Positions 27,742 through 37,367 are shown, counted from the stretch's first letter. The stretch: 64,000 bases of DNA from Paenibacillus tundrae (GCF_030812775.1 NZ_JAUSTI010000001.1:62001-126000), one strand, 5' to 3'. Numbers and translations are program-made. Notes: generated from the sequence alone by a model not told the origin.

Positions 27742-28509
27742 ATGCCAAAAAGTCAAATTCCGGTTCTCAAAAAGAATCGCCCTAAACGAAACACAAGCCG
27801 TAAAATTGTATTCATTTTGTTATTTCTTTTTGTAGCATTACTTGCAGTATTGTTCTTTCGCTCTTCAATGAGCCGGATTTCGGAGATTGAGATTACGGGT
27901 AATGTGTACACATCAACTTCGGAGTTATTGGAGAAGAGTGGTCTGAAGGTGGGCGAACAATTTTTTGGGACAAGCTCGTCAGAGATCATTGAACAGCTGA
28001 AGACAGATAAGGCGATTTCCAATGTGACAGTGGACAAGCAATTTCCTGGCACAATTCATATCAAGGTCGAAGAATATCCTACGGTTGCATATGAACTTGC
28101 CGCGGACGGAGCGCTTAAAGCGATACTTGCCAGTGGGACAAGCTTGATTGTTCCACCTAACATTGGAGTTGCTGTAGAGAAACCTATTCTGACCCAGTGG
28201 AAGACAGACGATCCGCTCAAGGCCAAATTGAGTGAAGTCTTAGCTACCATTCCCAATGAACTTACGACGGACATCTCGGAGATCATTCCGAATCCGACGC
28301 CCTCATTTCCGGATCAGATTAGGATCTATACAAAATCGCAGTTTGAAGTGATTACAACGGTGTCTATGTTGCCGGATAAGGTGGAATACCTTAATCAGGT
28401 TATTGAGACAGAGCGACCAGGAAAGATAACGATGTTGGAGGCCGATACCTATGTACCTTTTATCGCCGACAACCCTGAGGATGATGTTGAACCAGGAGCA
28501 AGTCCCTGA
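27742..28509 (+). CDS. divIB: Cell division protein DivIB/FtsQ
   Basis: Bitopic division protein that binds FtsL/DivIC, 255 aa. A basic cytoplasmic N-terminus (1-23), one membrane helix (about 24-43) and an extracytoplasmic POTRA domain starting at SRISEIEITGNVYTS (about 47-115) are followed by the FtsQ/DivIB beta domain. Position between murA and ftsA supports the call. A GC-rich hairpin (CCCCTTC/GGGAAGGGG around 27697-27717) lies upstream without a T-run. The stop is followed by 292 bp before ftsA in which I see an A-rich region but no convincing promoter. Confidence 0.88.
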   Translation: MPKSQIPVLKKNRPKRNTSRKIVFILLFLFVALLAVLFFRSSMSRISEIEITGNVYTSTSELLEKSGLKVGEQFFGTSSSEIIEQLKTDKAISNVTVDKQFPGTIHIKVEEYPTVAYELAADGALKAILASGTSLIVPPNIGVAVEKPILTQWKTDDPLKAKLSEVLATIPNELTTDISEIIPNPTPSFPDQIRIYTKSQFEVITTVSMLPDKVEYLNQVIETERPGKITMLEADTYVPFIADNPEDDVEPGASP

Positions 28510-28801
28510 TTCCGGATCGTTGGGTTTGAAAAGAATTTAAAATCCCTACGGAGTCAGGGTTTGCCCACGTCTAACCTGTGAAAGTTGTTCTTTCTGAGAT
28601 GAAGAAAAAATGATACACTTGAACTTATGGCACTAGAGTTGCCTCCTTCTTTTTTCTTCAAGGTTTTATGTCTCGCAACCAGATCTTGGCACCCAAAAAA
28701 ATTGTAGAAAAAAGAGGGAAAGCCTAAAGTGTGTTGAATATGTTTTAAGAGTGTTTAAACCCGAACGTATTTTACTATTGGAGTCAGGAGGTGCCACAGA
28801 C

Positions 28802-30085
28802 TTGAGTAACAATGACATCATTGTTAGTTTGGACATCGGTACATCCAAAATTCGCGCTATTATTGGGGAAATTAATAATGGAACCTTTAATATTATTGGA
28901 GTTGGATCTGCCGACTCGGAAGGAATTCGCAAAGGTGTAATCGTAGATATCGATCAGACGGTGCAGTCGATTCGCAATGCAGTGGATCATGCTGAGCGTA
29001 TGGTAGGTATTCAAATATCCGAAGTATATGTTGGAATCTCGGGAAATCATATCGGGCTGATGAGCAGTCACGGCGTCGTGGCAGTATCTAATGAGGATCG
29101 TGAAATCGGAGAAGAAGACATGGAGCGGGTGTTGAAAGCAGCCGAAGTTATTGCGGTTCCACCGGAACGGGAAATTATTGATGTTGTCGCCAAGCAGTAC
29201 GTTGTTGATGGCTTGGAAGGCATACAAGATCCCCGTGGTATGATTGGTGTTCGTCTGGAAGTGGAGGCGACCATCATTACGGGTGCAAAAACCGCGATAC
29301 ATAATCTTTTGCGCTGCGTAGAGAAAGCGGGTCTGAAAGTAAGTGATTTGGTACTCATGTCACTTGGTGCAGGACAATTGGCTTTATCTAAAGATGAAAA
29401 AGCAATGGGATCTGTGCTTGTTGATGTTGGAGCAGGTGCTACAACGATTGCTGTCTTTGAAGAGGACAGCCTTGTGGCAACTTCAACGTTACCCATCGGT
29501 GGAGAGTTCGTAACGAATGATATCGCTTATGGTTTACGTACGCTAACGGATCAAGCTGAAAAGGTGAAGCTGAAATATGGCTGTGCTTGGCTGGATGATG
29601 CTGCTGCGGATGTCATGTTCAAAGTGACACGAATCGGTAGCAATGTGGATAAAGAATTCTCGCAAGAGGATTTGGCGGCCATTATCGAACCAAGAGTTCA
29701 GGAAATATTCCAGATGATCTCTCAAGAAGTGAAGCGACTTGGTTACACGGAGCTTCCTGGAGGTTATATACTAACGGGAGGAACCGTCTCCATGCCAGGT
29801 GTTCTGCAGGTAGCTCAGCATGAGCTTGCTGCATCGGTGCGAGTAGCTGTTCCGGATTATATCGGTGTACGCGACCCAGGCTTTACTAGCGGGGTTGGTA
29901 TCCTGCACAATGTAATCCGTAGTTTGCGTCTTCGTCCATCGAGCAGCAACGGCGGTGGCAGCAACAATAATAACAATAACAACAAGAAACCGACCAACCG
30001 TGTTAAGCCGAATACGTCTCCGGAATCGGAGCAAAAACCGGGTTTGTTCGAACGGCTGAAAAATATGTTCAGCGAATTTATATAA
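28802..30085 (+). CDS. ftsA: Cell division protein FtsA
   Basis: Actin-like membrane tether for FtsZ, 427 aa. Phosphate-1 motif VSLDIGTSKIRAIIGE at the N-terminus, SHMA-type domain after about residue 80, VDVGAGATTIAVF phosphate-2 motif and LTGGTVSMPG adenosine motif. The C-terminus ends in an amphipathic helix (LFERLKNMFSEF) for membrane binding. Between the core and that helix is a Gly/Asn linker with seven consecutive Asn. I chose the TTG at 28802 because TCAGGAGGTG lies upstream and the protein then begins MSNNDIIVSLDIG; the longer in-frame start at 28751 lies upstream of that site. Confidence 0.92.
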   Translation: MSNNDIIVSLDIGTSKIRAIIGEINNGTFNIIGVGSADSEGIRKGVIVDIDQTVQSIRNAVDHAERMVGIQISEVYVGISGNHIGLMSSHGVVAVSNEDREIGEEDMERVLKAAEVIAVPPEREIIDVVAKQYVVDGLEGIQDPRGMIGVRLEVEATIITGAKTAIHNLLRCVEKAGLKVSDLVLMSLGAGQLALSKDEKAMGSVLVDVGAGATTIAVFEEDSLVATSTLPIGGEFVTNDIAYGLRTLTDQAEKVKLKYGCAWLDDAAADVMFKVTRIGSNVDKEFSQEDLAAIIEPRVQEIFQMISQEVKRLGYTELPGGYILTGGTVSMPGVLQVAQHELAASVRVAVPDYIGVRDPGFTSGVGILHNVIRSLRLRPSSSNGGGSNNNNNNNKKPTNRVKPNTSPESEQKPGLFERLKNMFSEFI

Positions 30086-30233
30086 CAGGTTGAATCTTTT
30101 TCATACTTCTTGAAGCCGTCTGAATGCGCTGAAATTAACATAAACGCTTTCGTTCGTCGATATATGAAATTGATTCGGTTCAATCAAAAATTGGACGAGC
30201 CATCCATGCACATTGAGGGGGAGATGGAATAAT

Positions 30234-31346
30234 ATGTTGGAATTTGATTTCGAGATGGAGAGCTTGGCTCAAATAAAGGTCATCGGGGTAGGCGGCGGCG
30301 GAAGCAATGCTGTGAACCGAATGATCGAAAATGGTGTACAAGGTGTGGAATTTATAACGGTAAATACAGATGCTCAAGCACTGCATCTGGCTAAATCCGA
30401 ACATAAATTGCAAATTGGTGACAAACTTACACGTGGTCTTGGCGCAGGTGCTAACCCCGATGTTGGTAAAAAGGCAGCGGAAGAGTCCCGCGACCTGATC
30501 ATGAATACGCTCAAAGGTGCAGACATGGTATTTGTTACAGCCGGTATGGGCGGTGGTACAGGTACAGGAGCGGCTCCAGTTATCGCTGAAATCGCTAAAG
30601 AATGTGGTGCACTTACAGTCGGCGTAGTAACACGCCCGTTTACTTTTGAAGGACGTAAACGTTCTAGCCATGCAGAGCAGGGCATTGAAGCTCTGAAGGA
30701 AAAAGTAGATACGCTGATCGTTATTCCTAATGATCGTTTGCTTGAGATTGTAGACAAAAAGACACCAATGTTGGAAGCATTCCGTCAAGCAGATAACGTA
30801 TTGCGTCAAGCGGTACAAGGTATTTCTGACCTGATCGCTGTTCCGGGTCTAATCAACCTTGACTTTGCTGACGTCAAAACGATTATGCATGAACGTGGAT
30901 CTGCGCTGATGGGTATCGGTGAATCTACTGGTGAAAATCGTGCGGCTGAAGCAGCTCGTAAAGCGATCATGAGTCCTTTGCTCGAAACGTCTATTGAAGG
31001 TGCTCGTGGTGTAATCATGAATATCACAGGTGGCATTAACCTGTCGCTATATGAAGTTAACGAAGCAGCAGAAATCGTCACGTCTGCTTCCGATCCGGAA
31101 GTAAACATGATCTTCGGTGCCATCATTGATGAGAACCTGAAGGAAGAGATCAAGGTTACGGTGATTGCTACTGGCTTTGAAGATAAGCCTGTATCGCCGC
31201 CACCTGCTCGCAAAACTGCTCCTGCTAGTGAGCCTACGGATAACCGTGCGCCTAATCTGCGTCCGTTCGGCAATCAGCCAAGCAGTGATCAGTTGGACAT
31301 TCCGACATTTTTGCGCAATCGTTCACGTAATACGAATAACGACTAA
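30234..31346 (+). CDS. ftsZ: Cell division GTPase FtsZ
   Basis: Tubulin-like GTPase forming the Z-ring, 370 aa. Tubulin signature GGGTGTG (in [14 protein letters not shown], about residue 105), N-terminal [13 protein letters not shown] and T7 loop [11 protein letters not shown] are intact. The C-terminal peptide [10 protein letters not shown] binds FtsA, SepF and other partners; a short polar tail follows. The ATG at 30234 gives the canonical [21 protein letters not shown] start after GGGGGAGATGG; an in-frame start at 30213 is upstream of it. The 148-bp gap after ftsA may hold an internal promoter but none is clear. Confidence 0.96.
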   Translation: MLEFDFEMESLAQIKVIGVGGGGSNAVNRMIENGVQGVEFITVNTDAQALHLAKSEHKLQIGDKLTRGLGAGANPDVGKKAAEESRDLIMNTLKGADMVFVTAGMGGGTGTGAAPVIAEIAKECGALTVGVVTRPFTFEGRKRSSHAEQGIEALKEKVDTLIVIPNDRLLEIVDKKTPMLEAFRQADNVLRQAVQGISDLIAVPGLINLDFADVKTIMHERGSALMGIGESTGENRAAEAARKAIMSPLLETSIEGARGVIMNITGGINLSLYEVNEAAEIVTSASDPEVNMIFGAIIDENLKEEIKVTVIATGFEDKPVSPPPARKTAPASEPTDNRAPNLRPFGNQPSSDQLDIPTFLRNRSRNTNND

Positions 31347-31369
31347 GCAACATATAGTTTGTAATCAAG

Positions 31370-31404
31370 ACCCGGTTCTCCTTCATGGAGTTCCGGGTTT
31401 TTTA
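31370..31404 (+). terminator. Terminator after ftsZ
   Basis: ACCCGG (31370-31375) and CTCC pair with GGAG and CCGGGT (31393-31398); TTTTTTAT follows. It closes the dcw transcript ahead of spoIIGA. Confidence 0.85.
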
Positions 31405-31507
31405 TATTTTTTTGCACCCTGTATACATAGCTTGAGCTAGACCATAAAGCAATCAAATTAACTGTATCATACGGTAATGAACAAATTCTGAACAATCCCA
31501 AGCGTAA

Positions 31508-31575
31508 TCCGACAAAAATAGTTGAGCTCACCCCTCCATGATTAGACAGACTTTGAAGAGGGGGCTGCGTATACT
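31508..31575 (+). promoter_or_regulatory. Candidate Spo0A-controlled spoIIG promoter
   Basis: TCCGACAAA (31508-31516) is, on the reverse strand, TTTGTCGGA, 8 of 9 to the Spo0A box. Downstream TATACT (31570-31575) could be a -10, with a poor -35-like TTAGAC 22 bp upstream. In B. subtilis the spoIIG promoter has an abnormally long 22-bp spacer and Spo0A boxes upstream. The layout fits, but the hexamers are weak. Confidence 0.35.
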
Positions 31576-31646
31576 TGTGAATATCCTGATAGGTGTATAG
31601 CGGTGCATTATATCGAATTCTGATATGGATGTAGGCAGGTGAAGCG

Positions 31647-32627
31647 TTGGTTGTTTATGTGGATCTTATCTTTTTGACGAACTTGTGTATTGACGGTGCA
31701 CTCATTGGTCTTACGGCATGGATGCGCAGCATCAAGTTAGTGTGGTGGAGATGGCTACTGTCAGCGGTGGTGGGTGCGCTATATGTGGTTATGATGTTTG
31801 TGCCAGAGCTTGAGTTCATGTTTACCTTTCTGATCAAGTTCGGCTTATCACTGGTGATGCTCAGCATCGCATTTGGCTTTAAAGGTCTTCAGACTTTTGT
31901 ACGAACCTTGGGTACCTTCTACGTCATTAATTTTGTGGCTGCTGGAGGCATTCTAGGTATGCACTATATGTTACAGAATTCAGGTGAGATATTTAACGGG
32001 ATCTGGTTTACCACCTCTGGCGGAATGTCCTTTGATCTGAAAATCGCATTTTGGTTTACGTTTATCGTATTCTTTACAGTTTTATTTCTATTCAAAGTTG
32101 TTCAGAACTCCAAACGTAAAACAGATCGTATGACCACCTATTTAGGCAGAGTCGAGGTTGTGATTGACGAGGTGAGCATTACTTGTACAGGCCTTGTGGA
32201 TACCGGTAATCAGCTGACTGATCCTCTTTCCCGCTTACCGGTCATGGTAATGGAAGTCTCGTTGTGGCAAGACCTGTTGCCTGAGGCTTGGAAAGGTAGG
32301 TTGAAGGATGAAACACCGGACAACCTTATTATGGAACTGGATCAAGAGCAGTTTCGTTGGCAAGATCGTTTAAGGCTTGTCCCATTTCGCGGGATTAATA
32401 AAGGAACTGCCTTTATGCTCGCGATAAGACCTGATCTCGTTCGAGTGAGTCTGGGTGAAATATGCTATGAAACAACGAAGGTATTAGTAGGTCTGGATGG
32501 CGGCGTATTGTCTTCAGAGGGCAAATATCGTGCTGTGATTCATCCTGAACTCGTGTCAGAAGCTGTTAACACACAGTCTACGGCTCTCACTGTGGGAGCA
32601 ACAGAAAAGCCGCTGAATGTGGTATAG
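31647..32627 (+). CDS. spoIIGA: Sporulation sigma-E processing peptidase SpoIIGA
   Basis: Membrane-embedded aspartic protease that cleaves the pro-sequence of sigma-E in the mother cell after signalling from SpoIIR; 326 aa. Five hydrophobic segments fill residues 1-150. The C-terminal cytoplasmic protease domain carries the catalytic aspartate in [12 protein letters not shown] (near residue 186), followed by a conserved HPEL near the end. The start is a TTG with GGCAGGTG upstream. sigE begins 11 bp after the stop, forming the spoIIG operon. Confidence 0.92.
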   Translation: MVVYVDLIFLTNLCIDGALIGLTAWMRSIKLVWWRWLLSAVVGALYVVMMFVPELEFMFTFLIKFGLSLVMLSIAFGFKGLQTFVRTLGTFYVINFVAAGGILGMHYMLQNSGEIFNGIWFTTSGGMSFDLKIAFWFTFIVFFTVLFLFKVVQNSKRKTDRMTTYLGRVEVVIDEVSITCTGLVDTGNQLTDPLSRLPVMVMEVSLWQDLLPEAWKGRLKDETPDNLIMELDQEQFRWQDRLRLVPFRGINKGTAFMLAIRPDLVRVSLGEICYETTKVLVGLDGGVLSSEGKYRAVIHPELVSEAVNTQSTALTVGATEKPLNVV

Positions 32628-32638
32628 GAGGGACGAAC

Positions 32639-33361
32639 ATGCTTGTAAAATGGAAATTGGTAGCTCAGTTGCAATACTATCGTGTGTTGTTTTTGTTCGG
32701 TCTGAAGAGTGAAGAGATTTATTATATCGGTGGGAGTGAAGCGCTACCACCTCCATTAACCCGTGAAGAAGAGGAATTCTTACTTCAAAAGTTATCCTCA
32801 GGAGACGCTGCAATTCGAGCGATGCTGATTGAACGCAATCTGCGATTGGTCGTTTACATTGCCCGCAAATTTGAGAATACAGGCATTAACATTGAAGACT
32901 TGGTATCCATCGGAGCCATTGGACTTATTAAAGCGGTGAACACATTTGATCCGGAAAAGAAAATTAAACTGGCAACTTATGCGTCACGTTGTATTGAAAA
33001 TGAAATTTTAATGTACTTACGGCGTAATAGTAAGATCCGCACAGAAGTTTCTTTTGACGAACCGCTTAACATTGATTGGGATGGGAATGAACTATTATTA
33101 TCCGATGTACTCGGTACAGAGAATGATACAATCTATCGAAATATTGAAGAACAAGTAGATCGTAAGCTACTGCACAAAGCATTGGAAAAATTAACGGATC
33201 GTGAACGAATGATTATGGAGCTTCGTTTTGGGTTGACCGATGGGGAAGAAAAGACGCAAAAAGATGTTGCAGATTTACTCGGAATCTCGCAATCCTATAT
33301 TTCTCGTCTCGAAAAAAGGATCATTAAAAGACTCCGCAAAGAGTTTAATAAAATGGTCTAA
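32639..33361 (+). CDS. sigE: RNA polymerase sporulation sigma factor sigma-E (precursor)
   Basis: Mother-cell sigma factor, 240 aa, made as inactive pro-sigma-E. The N-terminal pro-sequence is hydrophobic ([26 protein letters not shown]) and is removed by SpoIIGA near residue 27-29. Region 2 includes [33 protein letters not shown] and [19 protein letters not shown]; region 4 includes [17 protein letters not shown]. Ribosome site AGGAGGG precedes the ATG. sigG lies 111 bp downstream with its own predicted promoter. Confidence 0.96.
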   Translation: MLVKWKLVAQLQYYRVLFLFGLKSEEIYYIGGSEALPPPLTREEEEFLLQKLSSGDAAIRAMLIERNLRLVVYIARKFENTGINIEDLVSIGAIGLIKAVNTFDPEKKIKLATYASRCIENEILMYLRRNSKIRTEVSFDEPLNIDWDGNELLLSDVLGTENDTIYRNIEEQVDRKLLHKALEKLTDRERMIMELRFGLTDGEEKTQKDVADLLGISQSYISRLEKRIIKRLRKEFNKMV

Positions 33362-33409
33362 ATGGAGTGAAATGCAAAGTTGGGTATTAATGGCAAGGTT
33401 GCCAAGGAC

Positions 33410-33438
33410 GAATAAAAAAGCCTGCCCCGGAGATAATG
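33410..33438 (+). promoter_or_regulatory. Candidate forespore (sigma-F/sigma-G) promoter of sigG
   Basis: The -10 element GGAGATAATG (33429-33438) fits the sigma-F consensus GGNRANAHTR at every position. A -35-like GAATA (33410-33414) sits 14 bp upstream; read as sigma-G, GAATA with GATAATG at 17-18 bp also fits partly. B. subtilis sigG is transcribed from its own sigma-F promoter, which agrees. Confidence 0.5.
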
Positions 33439-33472
33439 TACATTAATGTTTCTCCTTGGGAGGTAAATCACG

Positions 33473-34255
33473 ATGACCCGAAACAAAGTCGAGATTTGTG
33501 GCGTGGACACCGCAAAATTGCCTGTTCTCACCAACACTGAAATGAGGGAGTTATTTCACTCTCTTCAGCAACATCACGATCGCTCAGCAAGAGAAAAATT
33601 AGTGAATGGCAACCTGCGTCTAGTACTTAGCGTCATTCAGCGCTTTAACAATCGAGGGGAGTTTGTCGATGATCTGTTCCAGGTTGGATGTATTGGCCTG
33701 ATGAAAGCCATTGATAATTTTGACTTATCCCAAAATGTTAAATTTTCAACGTATGCGGTTCCGATGATTATTGGGGAAATCCGTAGATACTTGCGCGACA
33801 ATAACCCGATTCGGGTATCTCGCTCCTTGCGGGACATTGCTTATAAAGCACTTCAGGTTCGTGACAGCCTGACGAATAAAAATTCCCGTGAACCGACGAT
33901 ATTCGAAATCTCCGAAGCACTCAATGTGCCTAAGGAAGATGTGGTGTTTGCACTAGATGCCATTCAAGATCCGGTTTCACTCTTTGAACCCATTTATCAT
34001 GATGGTGGAGATCCGATCTATGTGATGGATCAGATCAGTGACGATAAAAACAAGGATGTATCATGGATTGAAGAGATTGCACTTCGAGAAGCGATGCATC
34101 GTCTTGGACAACGTGAAAAAATGATTTTGTCCATGCGGTTTTTTGAAGGGAAAACGCAAATGGAAGTGGCGGATGAGATCGGTATTTCTCAAGCACAGGT
34201 ATCGCGTCTAGAAAAGTCGGCCATACAACAAATGCAAAAGCATGTTAAATCGTAA
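33473..34255 (+). CDS. sigG: RNA polymerase sporulation sigma factor sigma-G
   Basis: Late forespore sigma factor, 260 aa. The start MTRNKVEICGVDTAKLPVL is highly characteristic of SigG. Region 2 includes NLRLVLSVIQRFNNRGE, FVDDLFQVGCIGLMKAIDNFD and FSTYAVPMIIGEIRRYLRD; region 3 VSRSLRDIAYKALQ; region 4 DEIGISQAQVSRLEK. CTTGGGAGGT precedes the ATG. A strong terminator follows. Confidence 0.96.
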   Translation: MTRNKVEICGVDTAKLPVLTNTEMRELFHSLQQHHDRSAREKLVNGNLRLVLSVIQRFNNRGEFVDDLFQVGCIGLMKAIDNFDLSQNVKFSTYAVPMIIGEIRRYLRDNNPIRVSRSLRDIAYKALQVRDSLTNKNSREPTIFEISEALNVPKEDVVFALDAIQDPVSLFEPIYHDGGDPIYVMDQISDDKNKDVSWIEEIALREAMHRLGQREKMILSMRFFEGKTQMEVADEIGISQAQVSRLEKSAIQQMQKHVKS

Positions 34256-34266
34256 TATAGGTTAAA

Positions 34267-34312
34267 GCAAAAAGGCGATCAGAGGAAAAAACCTAGGATC
34301 GCCTTTTTGCTG
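34267..34312 (+). terminator. Terminator after sigG
   Basis: GCAAAAAGGCGATC (34267-34280) pairs perfectly with GATCGCCTTTTTGC (34297-34310). A-rich on one side and T-rich on the other, it could work in both directions. Confidence 0.85.
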
Positions 34313-34365
34313 TGAGCCGAGAAATAGGACATTTTTCGCAACAGGCACATATAATTATATATAAG

Positions 34366-34542
34366 TGCGTGTTCAAAAAGGGTGGTTTTCAGTACCGAGA
34401 AGATGGGATGAAGGTAGAAATGGAGTAGCGGAGCATAGAAAAAACTACGTGAGCAACGGACATTTCGGCTGAATTCCATATTCGACGTTAAGATGCCACA
34501 GGGCATCCTTTGTAATCAAAAGCGGACTTTTTGAACAACCCC
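34366..34542 (+). repeat. Dispersed repeat, copy 1 (MITE-like)
   Basis: About 177 bp, same family as 53330-53505 (inverted) and 59614-59672 (internally deleted). Ends carry inverted repeats (GTTCAAAAAG near the left end, CTTTTTGAAC near the right). TATAAG lies directly on both sides (34360-34365 and 34543-34548), like a target duplication. Inside is a hairpin GATGCC/GGCATC (34491-34507 region). It fills most of the 323-bp sigG-ylmC gap; no gene is present there. Confidence 0.75.
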
Positions 34543-34578
34543 TATAAGTGATGGTGGGCAAAGGCGGGAGGAAGCCGA

Positions 34579-34968
34579 ATGAAGGGAAATACAGGAGAAT
34601 CCGTTTCAAGAGGTGTGAAGATTTCTGATTTTCAAACAAAGGAAGTTATTAATATTACCGATGGCAAGCGGTTAGGTCAGATAAGCGACTTGGAGTTGGA
34701 TCTGAAGCAGGGGCGTATTGAAGCCATTGTGGTGCCAGGGTATAGCCGTTTTATGGGGTTATTTGGGGGTGGAACAGATCTGGTCATTCCATGGAGAAAT
34801 ATCGTAAAGATCGGCTCGGACGTTATTCTGGTCAAAATGGATGAGGTAAAGGAAACGGTTCTAGATGATCGTGACCGGGAAGCGCGGATGTACGATGAAC
34901 AGCAGGGGCGTACACAACGTGAAGAACGAATTGAGCGGTTAGAGCGCAGCCAGCGGCGAACGATATAG
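34579..34968 (+). CDS. ylmC: YlmC/YmxH-family PRC-barrel protein
   Basis: Small cytosolic protein, 129 aa, with a PRC-barrel-like domain (about 14-90): ISDFQTKEVINITDGKRLGQISDLELD, GGTDLVIPWRNIVKIG. The YlmC/YmxH family sits just after sigG in Bacillales and is sporulation-associated, but its activity is unknown. B. subtilis YlmC is about 80 aa; this one has an extra C-terminal tail of about 35 residues rich in Arg, Glu and Asp. ATG at 34579 follows GGCGGGAGG; a GTG at 34615 would start nearer the conserved domain but has a poorly spaced ribosome site. Confidence 0.75.
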   Translation: MKGNTGESVSRGVKISDFQTKEVINITDGKRLGQISDLELDLKQGRIEAIVVPGYSRFMGLFGGGTDLVIPWRNIVKIGSDVILVKMDEVKETVLDDRDREARMYDEQQGRTQREERIERLERSQRRTI

Positions 34969-35019
34969 TCAAGACAGAATGCGCTACATTTGGTAAACTG
35001 GAAGTTGTGAGGTGAGAAG

Positions 35020-35919
35020 ATGGAACCTTTTATTTTAGATCAAAATGATACAGAACAAGATATAAAGCAGGCAGGACAAACAGATACTGAACCGAGGTTA
35101 TTACATCTGGAGCCGTGGAGACGGCAATTCAGTCAGATGACCGCAGGATTTACTACGAGGCAGGGAGGTGTGGGGATTGCTCCTTATGCCAGTCTGAATT
35201 GTGCCTATCATGTGGGAGATCATGCAGAAGATGTTCTTCATAACCGCAAGCTTGTTGCAGAGCAACTCGGCTTCTCGGTAGATGCTTGGACTTGCGGAGA
35301 ACAGGTGCATGGCAAACACGTAGCGGTAATTACCGCAGAGGATCGAGGCAGAGGTTTGCAAGATCGGCAGTCTGCCATTCAGGATACGGATGGATTGGTT
35401 ACGAATGTACCAGGTGTGTTATTAACGTCATTCTATGCAGACTGCGTACCTCTGTACTTCTATGATCCTGTTCAACAAGCGGTTGGGCTTGCCCATGCGG
35501 GTTGGAAAGGTACAGTTGCTGGGATCGCTCAGTCCATGGTTGAAACGATGGAAAAGACTTATGGAAGTCACAGCCAAGACATTCGCTGCGCCATTGGGCC
35601 TTCAATTGGAGACTGCTGTTACGAAGTGGACGAGAACGTTATGCAGCATGTACGGGTTTGGCTGGATGATGCTACGGGTAATGATGAATACAAGGATTCT
35701 GCTTCTAATCGCATCTATCGACCTGCTGGTCATGGCAAAACGATGTTAAACTTGAAAGAATGTAATCGACACATTATGATGAAAGCAGGAATATTGCCGG
35801 ATCATATCGAATGTACAACTTGGTGTACAAGCTGCCATACGGAACTGTTTTTTTCTTATCGCAAAGAAAATGGAACAACAGGGAGAATGGCGAGTTGGAT
35901 TGGGCTGGAAGAGAGGTGA
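35020..35919 (+). CDS. pgeF: Laccase-domain protein PgeF/YlmD (multicopper polyphenol oxidase fold)
   Basis: Member of the DUF152/YfiH family, 299 aa. E. coli YfiH (PgeF) edits cytoplasmic peptidoglycan precursors carrying L-Ser in place of L-Ala, and other members act as purine nucleoside phosphorylases. Metal-site residues are visible in GEQVHGKHV, SFYADCVPLYFYD (conserved Cys) and LAHAGWKGT (conserved His). AGPSIGDCCYEVDENV and CTTWCTSCHTELFFSYRKE are the usual C-terminal motifs. ATG at 35020 follows GTGAGGTGAG. Stop is 5 bp before ylmE. Substrate cannot be decided from sequence. Confidence 0.88.
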   Translation: MEPFILDQNDTEQDIKQAGQTDTEPRLLHLEPWRRQFSQMTAGFTTRQGGVGIAPYASLNCAYHVGDHAEDVLHNRKLVAEQLGFSVDAWTCGEQVHGKHVAVITAEDRGRGLQDRQSAIQDTDGLVTNVPGVLLTSFYADCVPLYFYDPVQQAVGLAHAGWKGTVAGIAQSMVETMEKTYGSHSQDIRCAIGPSIGDCCYEVDENVMQHVRVWLDDATGNDEYKDSASNRIYRPAGHGKTMLNLKECNRHIMMKAGILPDHIECTTWCTSCHTELFFSYRKENGTTGRMASWIGLEER

Positions 35920-35924
35920 CCTCT

Positions 35925-36626
35925 GTGTCATTGGAGGATCGTATACAACAGGTAAATCAGAAGATTGAAGACGCGTGTCAGCGCAGTAACCGTGCACGTG
36001 AGGAAGTGAACGTAATTGCAGTTACCAAATACGTCTCACTAGAAACAACGGGAGCTGTGTTGCAGCATGGTCTTGAGCATATTGGAGAAAACCGCTGGCA
36101 GGATGCGCAGGCAAAATGGGAGGCCTTTGGCCAACAAGGCACATGGCATTTTATTGGTCACCTGCAGACGAACAAAGTGAAGGACGTTATTGGTAAATTC
36201 CGCTACATACACTCCCTGGATCGTTTATCCCTAGCGAAAGAGCTAGATAAAAAGGCGGCTGCCCTGGGTATCCAGGTGGAGACGTTTCTACAAGTTAACA
36301 TTTCGGGTGAAGAGAGCAAGTATGGATTACAGCCCGAACAGGCTAAACCATTTTTGCGTGAGATCAGTTCATTTAGCAACCTAAAAGTTGTCGGGCTAAT
36401 GACGATGGCGCCTCATGAGGAAAACCCTGAGCTTACCCGTCCTGTATTCCGTGGACTTCGTGAGCTTAGAGACGACTTAAATGGACAAGCCTTGACCTCA
36501 GAACCAATAACCCAGCTCTCTATGGGCATGTCTAATGATTTTGAAGTAGCCATTGAAGAAGGGGCAACATGGGTTCGGCTGGGTTCAATTCTTGTAGGAA
36601 AAGAGGAGGGTTCACGATGGGCGTAA
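35925..36626 (+). CDS. ylmE: YggS/YlmE-family PLP-binding protein
   Basis: Pyridoxal-phosphate homeostasis protein (PLPBP family), 233 aa, TIM-barrel fold like alanine racemase N-domain but without racemase activity in characterised members. The PLP lysine is in VIAVTKYVS (about residue 36-39). [35 protein letters not shown] and [23 protein letters not shown] are family motifs. I chose the GTG at 35925, after GAGAGGTGACCTCT; the reading frame is open far upstream through pgeF but without homology. Overlaps sepF by 10 bp. Confidence 0.88.
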   Translation: MSLEDRIQQVNQKIEDACQRSNRAREEVNVIAVTKYVSLETTGAVLQHGLEHIGENRWQDAQAKWEAFGQQGTWHFIGHLQTNKVKDVIGKFRYIHSLDRLSLAKELDKKAAALGIQVETFLQVNISGEESKYGLQPEQAKPFLREISSFSNLKVVGLMTMAPHEENPELTRPVFRGLRELRDDLNGQALTSEPITQLSMGMSNDFEVAIEEGATWVRLGSILVGKEEGSRWA

Positions 36627-37084
36627 TGAATAAATTCATGAATTTCCTAGGGCTCCAGGAAGAAGAAGAGATTGTGGAGCGTGAACGTTTGGCAGCGCAA
36701 GAGGAAACTGAGGCAGAACATCAAGAAAATGAAACCTCCAGTCTGGATAAACGTAGAAACCAAAGGGGTAATAATGTCGTGAGCATTCATTCCCAGAAAA
36801 ATGTTAAAGTTGTCCTTTATGAACCGCGTTCATATGACGAAGCTCAAGAGATCGCCGATCATCTTCGTTCCCATCGCACGGTTGTTGTTAACTTACAGCG
36901 AGTGCGTCAGGATCAGGCATTACGCGTGATCGATTTTTTGAGTGGTACAGTATATGCTCTGGGCGGCGGAATTTCTAAAATTGGCGGCAACATTTTTCTC
37001 TGTACGCCAGATACAGTTGAAATTCAAGGAGCAATTTCGGAAATACTGGCTGAAAGCGAGCAAGATTATAACAGAATGAGGTGA
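36617..37084 (+). CDS. sepF: Cell division protein SepF
   Basis: Membrane-binding FtsZ partner that bundles protofilaments and shapes the septum, 155 aa. The N-terminus [13 protein letters not shown] is the amphipathic membrane anchor. A charged linker (20-60) leads to the globular SepF/DUF552 domain, including [26 protein letters not shown] and [21 protein letters not shown]. The ATG at 36617 has AAAGAGGAGGG upstream and lies inside the end of ylmE. In B. subtilis SepF can substitute for FtsA as membrane anchor. Confidence 0.93.
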   Translation: MGVMNKFMNFLGLQEEEEIVERERLAAQEETEAEHQENETSSLDKRRNQRGNNVVSIHSQKNVKVVLYEPRSYDEAQEIADHLRSHRTVVVNLQRVRQDQALRVIDFLSGTVYALGGGISKIGGNIFLCTPDTVEIQGAISEILAESEQDYNRMR

Positions 37085-37091
37085 GCCGTTT

Positions 37092-37352
37092 TTGATCTTC
37101 GAGTTGTTGGATACACTGTTTAACATTTATTATTGGATGATTATTGCGTATATCTTGATGTCGTGGCTACCTAACGCCAGAGAAAGTTTCATCGGTGAGA
37201 TGTTGGGTAAATTTGTAGAGCCATACTTAAGTCCATTTAGAAGGTTTATACCTCCTCTATTCGGGACATTGGATATCTCTCCAATCGTAGCGCTCTTTAC
37301 GCTGACGTTAGTTCGTATGGGGCTATTCACAATTTTGGGCTATTTATTGTAG
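37092..37352 (+). CDS. ylmG: YggT-family membrane protein YlmG
   Basis: Small membrane protein, 86 aa, two hydrophobic segments (about 6-28 and 60-84) around a conserved middle with MLGKFVEPYLSPFRRFIPP. The family is tied to division and, in plastids, nucleoid and division-ring placement; biochemical role unknown. TTG start, with AGGTGAGCC 7 bases upstream. In the sepF-ylmG-ylmH order typical of Gram-positives. Confidence 0.85.
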   Translation: MIFELLDTLFNIYYWMIIAYILMSWLPNARESFIGEMLGKFVEPYLSPFRRFIPPLFGTLDISPIVALFTLTLVRMGLFTILGYLL

Positions 37353-37367
37353 GCAGGGTGAGCACAG

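Noticed and set aside
34445..34639. 64-codon reverse-strand frame
   Set aside because: It lies in the dispersed repeat and runs into ylmC; no ribosome site.
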